DNA of 64,000 nt from Pigmentiphaga sp. NML080357 (GTDB lineage: Bacteria; Pseudomonadota; Gammaproteobacteria; Burkholderiales; Burkholderiaceae_B). Positions 23,871 to 32,270 of this stretch are shown here, in pieces (the first letter of the stretch is position 1; the number at the start of each line of letters is the position of its first letter). Location: the NCBI RefSeq assembly GCF_002188465.1, contig NZ_NINW01000024.1:62001-126000 (forward strand), read 5' to 3'. A program made the translations under genes and the position numbers. The notes beneath the pieces were generated by a model. The model was not told the DNA's origin. It saw only the letters and a list, made by a program, of their open reading frames with translations, and made no database searches.

Positions 23871-26348
23871 TCACCACCGGTACCTCAAACTCGCCACCAC
23901 ATTTCTCCGCGGCCCATAAAAGCAAGAGTTGTCGTCCCAGCAAGACGCCACGAACTCCTTGTCCAGCAGGTTCGCCACGTTGATCGCGATCTGCGCGCCC
24001 GCCAGCCGCGGGTCGAGCCGCATCAGGTCATACCGGAACGCCGCGTCCAGCACCACGTATCCCGGCACCTTCAGCGTGTTGTCCGAGTTCCCATACGATG
24101 CGCCTACATATCGCACCCCCACGCCGAATCCCATTCCCGCCAACGCGCCTTCACCGAAGGTGTAGTCCACCCACCCCGAGGCCAGTTGCCTGGGCACGCC
24201 ATACGGCCATTTGTCCTGCGCGGTGGTGCTGCGGGTGTTCTTGGTGTCCAGCAAGGTATACGAAGCCATCAGCGCAAGATTTGATGACAGCGAGAGCTTG
24301 CCCTCCAGCTCGAGTCCGCGCGAACGCACTTCGCCGGTCTGGATGCTGGCGAACGGGTGGGCGGGATCGGGGTCGGCGGTCTTGACGTTGGTCTGCGTGA
24401 TGTCGAAGACCGACGCGGTGACGAAGCTCTTCAATCCGTTGGGCTGGTACTTCACGCCGGCCTCGTATTGCCGGCCTTTGGTGGGCTTGAAGGGCTGGCC
24501 GTGGAAGTCGGTGCCCAGCACGGGTTCGAACGAGGTGGCGTAGTTGGCGTAGGGCGCGATGCCGTTGTCGAACAGGTAGACGAGGCCGGCGCGCACGCTG
24601 GTGGCTTCGTCTCGTTGCGGGGTGTGGGAGATGACGCCGGAGGACAGGGCGCCGGAGTCGGTGCCTGCCTTGGTCCAGTCGTGGCGCACGCCGATCAGCG
24701 CCGCCCAGCGGCCGACGCGGATCTGGTCCTGGGCATACAGGCCCAGTTGCCGCATGGTTTGTTTGCTGATGTTGTCGTAGACCGGCAGGTCGATGGCCTG
24801 GTGGTAGACCGGGTCCAGCACGTTCAGCGGCGGCACGGCGCCGTAGCCCAGTCGGGCGTCGGCGCGGTTGTGGCGGTAGTCCAGACCGGTAAGGACGGTA
24901 TGGCGGAATGCGCCGGCCTGGAAGGCGGCTTGTGCCTGGTTGTCGATGGCGATGCCGTCCAGGCTTTCGCGCGAGTCGATGGTCATGCGATTGAGCAGGG
25001 GAAGGTCGCCGTCCCAGCCCATCTGGAAGACGGAGCGGTAGTCGTACTTGGCGTGCATGTACCGCAGGTTCTGCCTCAGGGTCCAGGTGTCGTCGACGCG
25101 ATGCTCGAACTCGTAGCCGACGGAGGCCTGCTTGCGGTCCGAGCGGGAGAAGCCGGGGTCGTCTTCGTAGAAGCGGGTGGGCAGGCGGCCCCAGGGAGAG
25201 GGATGGACGGTGCCGCGCGCGGGCAGGTAGGTGAAGGCGCCGGCGGCGGGGTCGTGCTGGAGGTTGGCGAGCAGGGTGAAACGCGTGTCGGCGTCCGGTT
25301 TCCAGCTGATGGCGGGCGAGATCGAGAAACGCTTTTCCTTGGCGTAGTCGAGCTGGGTCCCGGTGTCGCGCGCCACGCCGGTGAGGCGGTAGGAGAGGGT
25401 GCCGCTTTCGTTCAGCGCGCCGCCGAAGTCGGCTGCGAGCTGCTTGCGGTCGAAGCTGCCGTATTGCAGCTCGAGTTCGCGCGTGGTGTCGGTGGTGGGG
25501 CGCCTGCTGACGAGGTTGACCGCGCCGCCGGGGTTGACGCTGCCGTAGAGCACGGATGCCGGGCCGCGCAGGATCTCGACGCGCTCGAGCATGTAGGGGT
25601 CGATGGAGGGCGCGATGTAGTAGACGCCCTTGGGCAGGCGCAGGCCGTCCATGAGGCCGATGAAGTTGGCGTCGGCGCCGCCGGGCGTGCCGAAGCCGCG
25701 GATGTTGGGATAGTCGTAGCGGCCGGGGCGGGCTTCGGGGACGACGCCGGCGGTGTAGCGCAAGGTTTGCGAGATGGTCTGCGCGCCCTGGTCCTCCATC
25801 TGCTGGCGGGTGACGACGGATACCGATTGCGGCGTTTCGCGCAGCGACGAGAGCGTCTTGGTGGCGCCCAGGCTGTCTCGCGCGATATAGCCTTGCTCGG
25901 CGCCGAACGGTCCGCTGGCGGTGGCGGCCGTGACGGCGATGGTAGGCAGGACGGCGGGCTGCGCGGCCGCCTGGGGCGACGGGTCGGCCTGCAGGGTGTA
26001 CATGCCATCGCCGCTGCGCACCGCCATGAGGCCGGTGCCCTGGAGCAGGCGCCTAAAGCCCTCGGCGGTGGTGTAGGCGCCGTGCACGCCGGGCGAGGTG
26101 CGGTCCTGGGTCTGTTGGCTGCTGAAGGAAAGGGCGACCTGCGCCTGCGTAGCGTAGCGGTTCAGCGCCGACGCCAGCGGCCCGGCCGGGACGTCGAACT
26201 GGCGGACCGTCTCGGCCGCGCCGACGGCCTGCGCCGCCGTGGCCGGGGGCAGGGCGACGCACAGCGTGGCGGCGAGCAGCGTCAGCGAGACAGGCAGGAA
26301 AGAGGCGCGATGATGGTGACTGGCGCGGGCAAGATGGCGGCCGGGCAT
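23871..26348 (-). CDS. TonB-dependent siderophore receptor with STN signalling domain (FpvA/FhuE-like)
   Basis: An 825-residue receptor. ATG at 26348 follows a GAGGA site; an in-frame TTG at 26366 is the alternative. After the signal peptide comes an STN domain (FDVPAGPLASALNRYATQAQ, LLQGTGLMAVRSGDGMYTL), which reaches FecR in the periplasm. The plug domain (LRETPQSVSVVTRQQMEDQG, ILRGPASVLYGSVNPGGAVN) and barrel ending in SLRYRW follow. It imports a ferric siderophore and signals its presence. It is downstream of fecI/fecR-like genes on the same strand, the classic arrangement. Confidence 0.95.
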   Translation of the reverse strand: MPGRHLARASHHHRASFLPVSLTLLAATLCVALPPATAAQAVGAAETVRQFDVPAGPLASALNRYATQAQVALSFSSQQTQDRTSPGVHGAYTTAEGFRRLLQGTGLMAVRSGDGMYTLQADPSPQAAAQPAVLPTIAVTAATASGPFGAEQGYIARDSLGATKTLSSLRETPQSVSVVTRQQMEDQGAQTISQTLRYTAGVVPEARPGRYDYPNIRGFGTPGGADANFIGLMDGLRLPKGVYYIAPSIDPYMLERVEILRGPASVLYGSVNPGGAVNLVSRRPTTDTTRELELQYGSFDRKQLAADFGGALNESGTLSYRLTGVARDTGTQLDYAKEKRFSISPAISWKPDADTRFTLLANLQHDPAAGAFTYLPARGTVHPSPWGRLPTRFYEDDPGFSRSDRKQASVGYEFEHRVDDTWTLRQNLRYMHAKYDYRSVFQMGWDGDLPLLNRMTIDSRESLDGIAIDNQAQAAFQAGAFRHTVLTGLDYRHNRADARLGYGAVPPLNVLDPVYHQAIDLPVYDNISKQTMRQLGLYAQDQIRVGRWAALIGVRHDWTKAGTDSGALSSGVISHTPQRDEATSVRAGLVYLFDNGIAPYANYATSFEPVLGTDFHGQPFKPTKGRQYEAGVKYQPNGLKSFVTASVFDITQTNVKTADPDPAHPFASIQTGEVRSRGLELEGKLSLSSNLALMASYTLLDTKNTRSTTAQDKWPYGVPRQLASGWVDYTFGEGALAGMGFGVGVRYVGASYGNSDNTLKVPGYVVLDAAFRYDLMRLDPRLAGAQIAINVANLLDKEFVASCWDDNSCFYGPRRNVVASLRYRW

Positions 26349-26420
26349 GGACGGGTCCTCGGGCAAAGAGTCGGTTGCAATACCCCAGGGCCGAACGAGC
26401 GGCGAAAAGATGAAAAAAAT

Positions 26421-27392
26421 CTAGCGAGGTTCGACGCGGACCCAATAGCGGCTCATCGTGCGCATGCGTATCGGAAATGATTGCGCCAGCACGGCCAGCG
26501 CCTTGTCGGTGTCGCGCACGGGATAGGTTCCCGAGACCCGGATATCGGCGACGGCCGGATCGCAGCCCAGGTAGCCCGAGCGGTAGCGGCCCAGTTCGGC
26601 CAGCAGGTCTTCCAGCCGCCAGTCGAGCGCGGCGACACTGCCTTCACGCCAGGCCAGCGCCGATTCGTCCGCCGGCCGCAGCGTGCCCAGTCCCGCGGCG
26701 CTGAAGGTGGCGGCCTGTCCGGTGGGCACGATTAGACTGCGGTTGCTGCGGACGGGCTGCAGCTCCACCTTGCCTTCATAGACAGCGATGCGTGTCCCCG
26801 CCGCCAGTTTCCTGGCGGTGAAGTGCGTCCCCAGCGGCCGTGCTGCGCCGTCATCCGTGAGGACGGTGAAGGGACGTGCTTCGGAGGCGTTGTGCGGTGC
26901 CGTGGCGATGAGGATCTGGCCGGCCAGCAGGCGGACCAGGCGCTGCGTGCCGGTATAACGCACGTCGATGGCGCTGGCGGTATCCAAAGCGATGCGAGTG
27001 CCGTCTGCCAGTGCGATTTCGTCGAAGCCGCCGGTGGGCGTCCGGTAGTCGGCAATCCATTCGCGCCAGGGGACAATGCGGTGGGAGCCATAGGCCAGGA
27101 CGCCGGTTCCCGCCAGCGCGGCCACGCTCTTGAGCACCGCGCGGCGCCGGGCCGAAGCGGCGCGCAGAGTGGGAGCGGCGACGTCGTGGGGCAGAGCGGA
27201 CAGCGTTTGCCGCAAGCTCTCCAGCCGCTGCCAGGCCCGCTCGTGCTCGGGCCGCTCCATGCGCCAGCGCCGTACGGCTTCACGGTCCGCAGGCGTCGCG
27301 GCGCCGGAACAGAGCAGGGCGAAGCGCGCGATGGCTTCGCGCCCGACGGGATCGTCGCCGGCCACGGGGGGCGCCTGGCGTGCGCGGTTCAT
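26421..27392 (-). CDS. FecR family anti-sigma regulator
   Basis: A 323-residue protein. Residues 1-85 are the cytoplasmic anti-sigma part (DUF4880-type: ARFALLCSGAATPADREAVRRWRMERPEHERAWQRL, read in parts). A weak membrane segment (VLKSVAALAGTGVLAY) follows, then the FecR domain (DYRTPTGGFDEIALADGTRIALDTAS) and a periplasmic C-terminus that would contact the receptor STN domain. Its ATG overlaps the stop of the sigma gene by 4 bp, so the two are translationally coupled. It relays siderophore binding from the receptor to the sigma factor. Confidence 0.94.
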   Translation of the reverse strand: MNRARQAPPVAGDDPVGREAIARFALLCSGAATPADREAVRRWRMERPEHERAWQRLESLRQTLSALPHDVAAPTLRAASARRRAVLKSVAALAGTGVLAYGSHRIVPWREWIADYRTPTGGFDEIALADGTRIALDTASAIDVRYTGTQRLVRLLAGQILIATAPHNASEARPFTVLTDDGAARPLGTHFTARKLAAGTRIAVYEGKVELQPVRSNRSLIVPTGQAATFSAAGLGTLRPADESALAWREGSVAALDWRLEDLLAELGRYRSGYLGCDPAVADIRVSGTYPVRDTDKALAVLAQSFPIRMRTMSRYWVRVEPR

Positions 27393-27913
27393 GGCGCGAG
27401 GCGTTCCCGGGCCGCCAGGGCCAGGTAGCAGCGCTCGAGTGCCTTTACCATGTAGTTGTTGACCGTGCGTACGGTCACGTTCAGCTGTGCGGCGATCTCC
27501 GCATAGGTAAGCCCTTCCAGCTGGGACATGATGAACGCCTGCCTGACCTTGGCCGGCAGGCCCGACAGCATCGCGTCGACCTGAGCCAGCGCTTCCAGGA
27601 CCAGGGCGCGTTCCTCGGCCGAGGGCTGGTGCGCCTCGGGCAGGGCGGCGAGCACTTTGAGGTAAGCCCGTTCCAGCGCGGCGCGCCGGTAGAAGTCCAC
27701 CACCAGGCCTTTGGCGATGGTGGCGAGGTAGTCGCGCGGTTCGCGAATCTCTGCCGCGTTGCATGCCTTGAGCACGCGCACGAAGGTGTCGTGGGCGATG
27801 TCCGCCGCATCGAAGCGGCACCCCAGCCGGCGGCGCAGCCAGCCCTGCAGCCAGCCGTGGTGGCGGGCGTAGAGGTTCGCGAGGGCGTCCTCGCGCGGGG
27901 AGGTGGCGGGCAT
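27389..27913 (-). CDS. FecI-like ECF sigma factor
   Basis: A 174-residue ECF sigma factor. Region 2 is ALANLYARHHGWLQGWLRRRL with DAADIAHDTFVRVLKAC; region 4 is LPAKVRQAFIMSQLEGLTYAEIAAQLNVTVRTVNNYMVKAL. This is the iron-starvation class. It directs RNA polymerase to the receptor gene once FecR is triggered. A Fur box lies 25 bp upstream, so the sigma gene itself is iron-repressed. Confidence 0.95.
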   Translation of the reverse strand: MPATSPREDALANLYARHHGWLQGWLRRRLGCRFDAADIAHDTFVRVLKACNAAEIREPRDYLATIAKGLVVDFYRRAALERAYLKVLAALPEAHQPSAEERALVLEALAQVDAMLSGLPAKVRQAFIMSQLEGLTYAEIAAQLNVTVRTVNNYMVKALERCYLALAARERLAP

Positions 27914-27938
27914 CTTGCGATCCGCTAGGATAGATTAA

Positions 27939-27953
27939 TGAGAATCGTTATTA
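27939..27953. promoter_or_regulatory. Fur box upstream of fecI-like gene
   Basis: TGAGAAT, C, GTTATTA; six of seven and five of seven matches to the Fur 7-1-7 halves, embedded in an AT-rich stretch directly upstream of the sigma factor start at 27913. Confidence 0.68.
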
Positions 27954-27997
27954 ATTCTATTCCATGGCAAGAAGGGCAACAAGTTGGCTATGGAAAC

Positions 27998-28015
27998 GGC
28001 CCCGCAGACGGGGCC
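27998..28015 (-). terminator. Probable terminator of the lipoprotein pair
   Basis: GGCCCCG, loop of four, CGGGGCC: a perfect 7-bp GC stem 25 bp past the stop of the LssY_C gene. On the minus strand a short T stretch (GTTT) follows. Confidence 0.52.
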
Positions 28016-28040
28016 TTCTACCCGCAGAGGGGCCAGCCGC

Positions 28041-29417
28041 TCACCTGGCGCAATGGCTCCGTGCTTCGCGCGGCTTGGCGGGATCGCAGTCGTCCGGATG
28101 CCATTGGACGAACTCGGCGTCCTGCATGGCGCGCGGGCTTTGCGCCACGAAGAGCACCAGCCGCCGGCCATCGGTGAAGTATGGATCCGCGGCCAAATTG
28201 GTGCGGGGACGGTCCTGGCTGGCCTGGCCCACGCCGGCCGCGTAGCCCCAGCGCGCCACGTTGCTGGTCATCAGCATGTCCTGCAGCAGGTAGTCGCGCG
28301 CTTCGTCCACGTCGGGGTCGATCACGTGCGTCGTCAACGTGGGGGAGTGGGTGGTGACCTTCACGCCGATGTCGCGGCTGATCTGGCCGATCCAGACGGG
28401 CGCATCGCCCACCTGCAGCGGCGTCAGCCAGAGACGCAGATGGTTGCGCTGCGAGATGCTGGCGCGCGCACGCTGCATGGAGAAGTCCTGCTGGCGGCCG
28501 TCGAAATGCAGCGCGCTGACCGGCGAGGTGCGGTAGGCGCCGCCGAAGGCGAACACGCCGATCATGCGGCTGACGCTGGACGCATTGATGGTCTCGGTGA
28601 AATCCCAGCCTGCGCGGACCAGCGCCACCAGCACATCATGCTCGGATCCGACCATCACCAGGTTGAGCGGATCGCCTTGTTCGGTGCCCTTGGCATTGGT
28701 GGTGCAGCAAGGAAGCTTCTCCAGTTCGGCGCCGAGCGAACTCAGATCGACCCGCTTGCGGCGCTCCGGCTGGTAGAGCCGCTCCGGATCGACGGTCTGG
28801 TAGTCGAAGTTGCCTCCGGGCTGTTCCCGGGCGAAGTCGAAGCGCAGCACGTGGCGGGCGCCCAGCAGCTCGACGTTGATCAGCTTGATGCCCCGCGTGA
28901 GGTTCGTGTAGACGAAGCCGCTTACGGTCTGGCCGGGCGCGACATGGACCTTGATCTGGCGTTCGGTCAGCTTGCGTTCGATCTGCGCGGCCGATGCGCC
29001 GCCGGCGCCGGAATGAAAGAGGTAGGCGGCTTCGCGGGCCGAGTAGAAGTCGCGGTCCATGAACGCCGGCATGAACCAGTACGGCAGCGCGCTGCGGTTC
29101 TCGATCTTGACCCAGACGGGCTGCACGCCGCGTTCGGCCATGGGCAATCCGAAGCTGGCGGCGCTCTCGTCGTCGCGCAGGGCCGCGACGCTGACGGTGA
29201 CTCGATCGCGTGTCAGGGCCTGGCGGTTCGCGCGGTCCAGGTAGCTCTTTTCCGCCTGGTCCGGATCCATAGATACCGTGGCGGGCACGCTTCCCGGGGA
29301 AGAGGTCAGGCCGGTGCAGGCAGAGAGCAGGGACACGGCGATCGCGGCAAACAGGGTACGCGAGGCGGCCGCCGCGCGATTCGTCCATCGGGCGTCAAGG
29401 GTAATGAACTTGCTCAT
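28041..29417 (-). CDS. LssY_C domain lipoprotein
   Basis: A 458-residue protein with a lipoprotein signal ending LLSACTG. From about residue 255 on it matches the LssY C-terminal domain type: GTEQGDPLNLVMVGSEHDVLVALVRAGW, FDGRQQDFSMQRARASISQRNHLRLWL, and GDAPVWIGQISRDIGVK. In LssY proteins this domain accompanies phosphatase or transporter parts, but here it stands alone behind a beta-rich domain (residues 55-210). It probably sits in the periplasm on a membrane. It overlaps the preceding hydrolase-like gene by 4 bp (ATGA), so they are co-translated. Function unknown. Confidence 0.82.
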   Translation of the reverse strand: MSKFITLDARWTNRAAAASRTLFAAIAVSLLSACTGLTSSPGSVPATVSMDPDQAEKSYLDRANRQALTRDRVTVSVAALRDDESAASFGLPMAERGVQPVWVKIENRSALPYWFMPAFMDRDFYSAREAAYLFHSGAGGASAAQIERKLTERQIKVHVAPGQTVSGFVYTNLTRGIKLINVELLGARHVLRFDFAREQPGGNFDYQTVDPERLYQPERRKRVDLSSLGAELEKLPCCTTNAKGTEQGDPLNLVMVGSEHDVLVALVRAGWDFTETINASSVSRMIGVFAFGGAYRTSPVSALHFDGRQQDFSMQRARASISQRNHLRLWLTPLQVGDAPVWIGQISRDIGVKVTTHSPTLTTHVIDPDVDEARDYLLQDMLMTSNVARWGYAAGVGQASQDRPRTNLAADPYFTDGRRLVLFVAQSPRAMQDAEFVQWHPDDCDPAKPREARSHCAR

Positions 29418-30499
29418 GGCGTCGTAGGGGCGTGATGGGAGATGACTTGCACGGCGGCCAGTACGAGGTCGGCCCGCGGCACTTCGTCGACGAACAAGGC
29501 GCCGATGACGGGAAGTTGCCGGGACAGTGGGATCGCCACCGCCCAGTGATCGGCATTGACGTAGCCCAACAGCCTGCTGCCCGGCACCAGGGCGTCGGCC
29601 GCGGCAAGCTGGCCGTCGTTGAGCCCGTCCGTTCGCGACAGCTTGGCGTATGAGCTTTGCAGCGGCCGGGATACGCGGTCGGCCTTCGCCGCGGCGACGA
29701 TGGAGTAGAACGGCAGCCGCAGCTGCGCGTGATGAGCCTGCCACCATGCATGCCGGACGTCGCGGCGCAACGCCTGGATGCTCGAGCCGTCGCCGCGATC
29801 GCAGCCGGGCAGGGGGACGTGTTCCAGCAGTGCCTTGGACCAATTCCCCGCGTCGTCCGCCAGCCGGCTGCCGCCCGCGGCGCCGGCGTAGCTGACGATC
29901 GCCGCGATGCCGCGGGTGACCTCGGGGTGGCGGACGAGCGTTTCCAGCACGTCGGGCAGGCCCTTGGAATAGCCGAAGACGATCCAGGGGCGGGGGTCGG
30001 GGCCCGCATCCGCGAGCTGGCGCGCAATCAGGTCGGCGTTGTGCTCGGTTGAGCCGCGGCCTTCGATGGACAGGATCCGGGCATCGAAGCCGGCGGCGCG
30101 CAGCGTGTCCGCCGTGTCCGCGAACGGCATCACCATGGAGCCCGCGCAACCCGCGAGCAGCCCGGGTACGAAGGCAAGCCGGTATCGGCGCGCCAGGGAG
30201 GCCGCCGGATCGGGCCCGGAGGCGTGGCGCACGGCCGGTAGTGCCGTCGCCGCATGCGCCGGCTCCCCGGGCAGGCGCAGCAGAATGTCCGCGCAATCGG
30301 ATTCGCTGGGTAGCCGTGCGCAGAAGGCGTGGAGGAACTCGGCCCGCATGTCATGGACGCCTATGTCCGCCAGCTTTGGAGGAGCGGATGGGCCGGCGCC
30401 GGGCAACGCCGTCGTGCACGAGACCAGGGCCATGGCGGCCGCGGCCAGTACGAGCCATCGAACAGAGCGCGTCCATGGCAACGCCCCGATGTGAGTCAA
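29414..30499 (-). CDS. Alpha/beta hydrolase-like lipoprotein
   Basis: About 361 residues. No good ATG start is visible; TTG at 30499 (or TTG 30505) after GGGGGAG gives a neat lipoprotein signal (HIGALPWTRSVRWLVLAAAAMALVSC), whereas the longer frame to 30619 lacks a ribosome site. The mature part has IVFGYSKGLPDVLETLV, a GxSxG nucleophile elbow, and DHWAVAIPLSRQLP, where the His fits the third triad position. It resembles alpha/beta hydrolases, probably an esterase anchored in the envelope. It is translationally coupled to the LssY_C gene. AT-rich sequence at 30600-30640 before it probably contains the promoter, with a weak Fur-like match. Confidence 0.7.
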   Translation of the reverse strand: MTHIGALPWTRSVRWLVLAAAAMALVSCTTALPGAGPSAPPKLADIGVHDMRAEFLHAFCARLPSESDCADILLRLPGEPAHAATALPAVRHASGPDPAASLARRYRLAFVPGLLAGCAGSMVMPFADTADTLRAAGFDARILSIEGRGSTEHNADLIARQLADAGPDPRPWIVFGYSKGLPDVLETLVRHPEVTRGIAAIVSYAGAAGGSRLADDAGNWSKALLEHVPLPGCDRGDGSSIQALRRDVRHAWWQAHHAQLRLPFYSIVAAAKADRVSRPLQSSYAKLSRTDGLNDGQLAAADALVPGSRLLGYVNADHWAVAIPLSRQLPVIGALFVDEVPRADLVLAAVQVISHHAPTTP

Positions 30500-30741
30500 G
30501 ACCAAAAACTCCCCCTTCGCCCAGGAGGGGCGTTGCGCGATCGCCCCCGATGCCCCCAAGTGAGTGGCATAGCCCTCAATAATGCCGCAAAACGATTTCA
30601 AAACTTTGCGCATTTTCAAATAACGATCATTTTTTATCTCTCCCGTCTGCGCTCCGGGCCGCGTGGAACGGCATCCAGGTCACCGGCGCGGCCTTAGTTC
30701 CCCGAGCGCCGCTGGCCAAGCGACCGGATCATGGATATGAT

Positions 30742-30766
30742 TGTGAAATATTACTAATATTTCACA
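30742..30766. promoter_or_regulatory. 25-bp perfect palindrome, probable operator of RidA cassette
   Basis: Arms TGTGAAATATTA and TAATATTTCACA around a single central C. It ends 15 bp before the RidA start and just before the AAGGAG ribosome site. A possible -10 (TATGAT, 30736-30741) lies immediately before it. The nearest regulator in the cassette is the GntR gene at 32271. Confidence 0.75.
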
Positions 30767-30781
30767 GTGCAAGGAGCACCC

Positions 30782-31183
30782 ATGACCCGTAAGCAGCGCA
30801 TTCTTTCCCCTCACGTCGCGGAGGCCGAGCCGGGCCTTTGGTCGAACTGCCTGCAAGTGGGCGACACCCTCTACCTGTCGGGGCTGACCTCGCGCGCGAA
30901 CGATGGCACCACTATCGAGGGCAGCGACGAATACGAGCAGGCACGGATCATCTTCACCAAGATCAAGCATCTGGTGGAGGCAGCGGGCGGACAGATCGAC
31001 GACGTGGTTACGCTGACAGTGTTTGTGACCCGGATGGCGGGCAACCAGGGGGTCTGGCGCGCGCGCCGCGAGTTCTTTTCAGGCGATTTCCCGGCCTGCG
31101 CGCTGGTGGAAGTCAAAGGCCTGGCCAAGCCCGAGATCCTGGTCGAGATCCAGGGGCAGGCGAGGCTGGGAGCCGGGGGCTGA
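30782..31183 (+). CDS. RidA (YjgF/YER057c/UK114) family protein
   Basis: A 133-residue protein with AAGGAG before ATG at 30782. GDTLYLSGLTSRAND, DDVVTLTVFVTRMAGNQGVWRARREFF and PACALVEVKGLAKPEILVEI are the family landmarks. The usual catalytic Arg position before the family's PxxT motif is replaced here: the sequence reads FPACALVEV with no Arg just before P. It may therefore be a non-canonical RidA acting in a catabolic step rather than general imine deaminase. First gene of a RidA-Bug-GntR cassette. Confidence 0.88.
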   Translation: MTRKQRILSPHVAEAEPGLWSNCLQVGDTLYLSGLTSRANDGTTIEGSDEYEQARIIFTKIKHLVEAAGGQIDDVVTLTVFVTRMAGNQGVWRARREFFSGDFPACALVEVKGLAKPEILVEIQGQARLGAGG

Positions 31184-31256
31184 AGCCCATGGTCATCGGT
31201 TTCCCATCGGCCGCGCGGCGTGCCGATTTCTCTTGTGCCTCATTCAGGGAGTCCCC

Positions 31257-32213
31257 ATGAAGAAGTTCATGCTCGGTTTGGGTTTGTGCCTGGTGTCCGC
31301 GGCGGCCGCGGCGCAGAAGTTTCCTTCGCAACCGCTGACGCTGATCGTGCCGTACGCGGCCGGCGGTTCGTCCGATGCCCTGGCGAGATCGCTGGCGCAG
31401 GCGGTGGGCAGGGAAGCGGGGGTTGCCGTGGTCGTCGAGAACCGGCCCGGCGGCAGTACCGTTATCGGCGCGCAGGCGCTGCTGGGCAAGCCCGCCGATG
31501 GCCACACGCTCTTCATGATGGCGGCCAGCTTCGTCATCAATCCTTATCTGATCAAGAGCCTGCCCTACGACACGCGCAAGGACTTCCAGCCGGTGACGCA
31601 ACTGGCGTCCAACCCGCATGTGCTGGTGGTCTCGTCCCGGGTACCGGCGAACGACCTGAAGGGATTCATCGATTGGGCGCGGGCGCAGCAGGGCAAGGCC
31701 AGCTTTTCGTCGTTCGGCAACGGGTCCTCGGGGCACCTGGGCTTCGAGCTGTTCAAGCAGCGCGCCGGCGTGGACATGCTCCACGTGCCTTACAAGGGAT
31801 CGGCGCCGGCAACGATGGCGGTGCTGGCAGGCGAGGTGGACGCCACGCTGGGCGACGTCGGCGTGGTTGCGCCGCATATTGCCGCGGGCAAGGTCAAGGC
31901 CCTGGCGGTATCGGGATCGCAACGTTCCGCCGCGCTGCCCGGGGTGCCGACCTTCGCCGAGGCGGGACTAGCGGGCTTCGCGTCCGAGACCTGGATGGGG
32001 CTGCTCACCCGGGCCGGGGTCGAAGGCGATCGCGTGGAGCGGCTGCATCAGCTGTTTGCGCAAGCGTTGCAGGATGCCGAGGTGCAGAAAACCTTGCAGC
32101 AGCAAGGCATGGAGGCCAGACCGTCGGCGCCGGCGGATTTCGCCCGTTTCCTGCAGCAGCAGTCGGCGCTGTATCGCGTCGCAGTGGACAAGGCGGGGCT
32201 CAAGCCGGAATAG
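31257..32213 (+). CDS. Bug/TctC periplasmic solute-binding protein
   Basis: A 318-residue protein from ATG at 31257 with signal peptide MKKFMLGLGLCLVSAAAAAQ. FPSQPLTLIVPYAAGGSSDALARSLA and VVENRPGGSTVIGAQAL are the Bug signatures; the pocket stretch LHVPYKGSAPATMAVLAGEVD is intact. It should bind a small organic acid in the periplasm. No membrane partners are adjacent. Sits between RidA and GntR genes, all on the same strand. Confidence 0.94.
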   Translation: MKKFMLGLGLCLVSAAAAAQKFPSQPLTLIVPYAAGGSSDALARSLAQAVGREAGVAVVVENRPGGSTVIGAQALLGKPADGHTLFMMAASFVINPYLIKSLPYDTRKDFQPVTQLASNPHVLVVSSRVPANDLKGFIDWARAQQGKASFSSFGNGSSGHLGFELFKQRAGVDMLHVPYKGSAPATMAVLAGEVDATLGDVGVVAPHIAAGKVKALAVSGSQRSAALPGVPTFAEAGLAGFASETWMGLLTRAGVEGDRVERLHQLFAQALQDAEVQKTLQQQGMEARPSAPADFARFLQQQSALYRVAVDKAGLKPE

Positions 32214-32270
32214 GTGCTGCGCCTGCGAGGCTACAATCGCGGGCGCACTCGCTTCGCTTGAACATGCCGC

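Noticed and set aside
24357-26480. 707-residue + strand frame across the second TonB receptor
   Set aside because: Shadow frame rich in Gly, Val and Ala; the minus strand has intact STN, plug and barrel.
30617-30638. Fur box before the hydrolase-like lipoprotein
   Set aside because: Only a weak partial match in an AT-rich patch; not enough to list as a feature.
30742-30766. CRP site reading of TGTGA...TCACA
   Set aside because: CRP sites have six bases between TGTGA and TCACA; here there are fifteen, so a local repressor is more likely.
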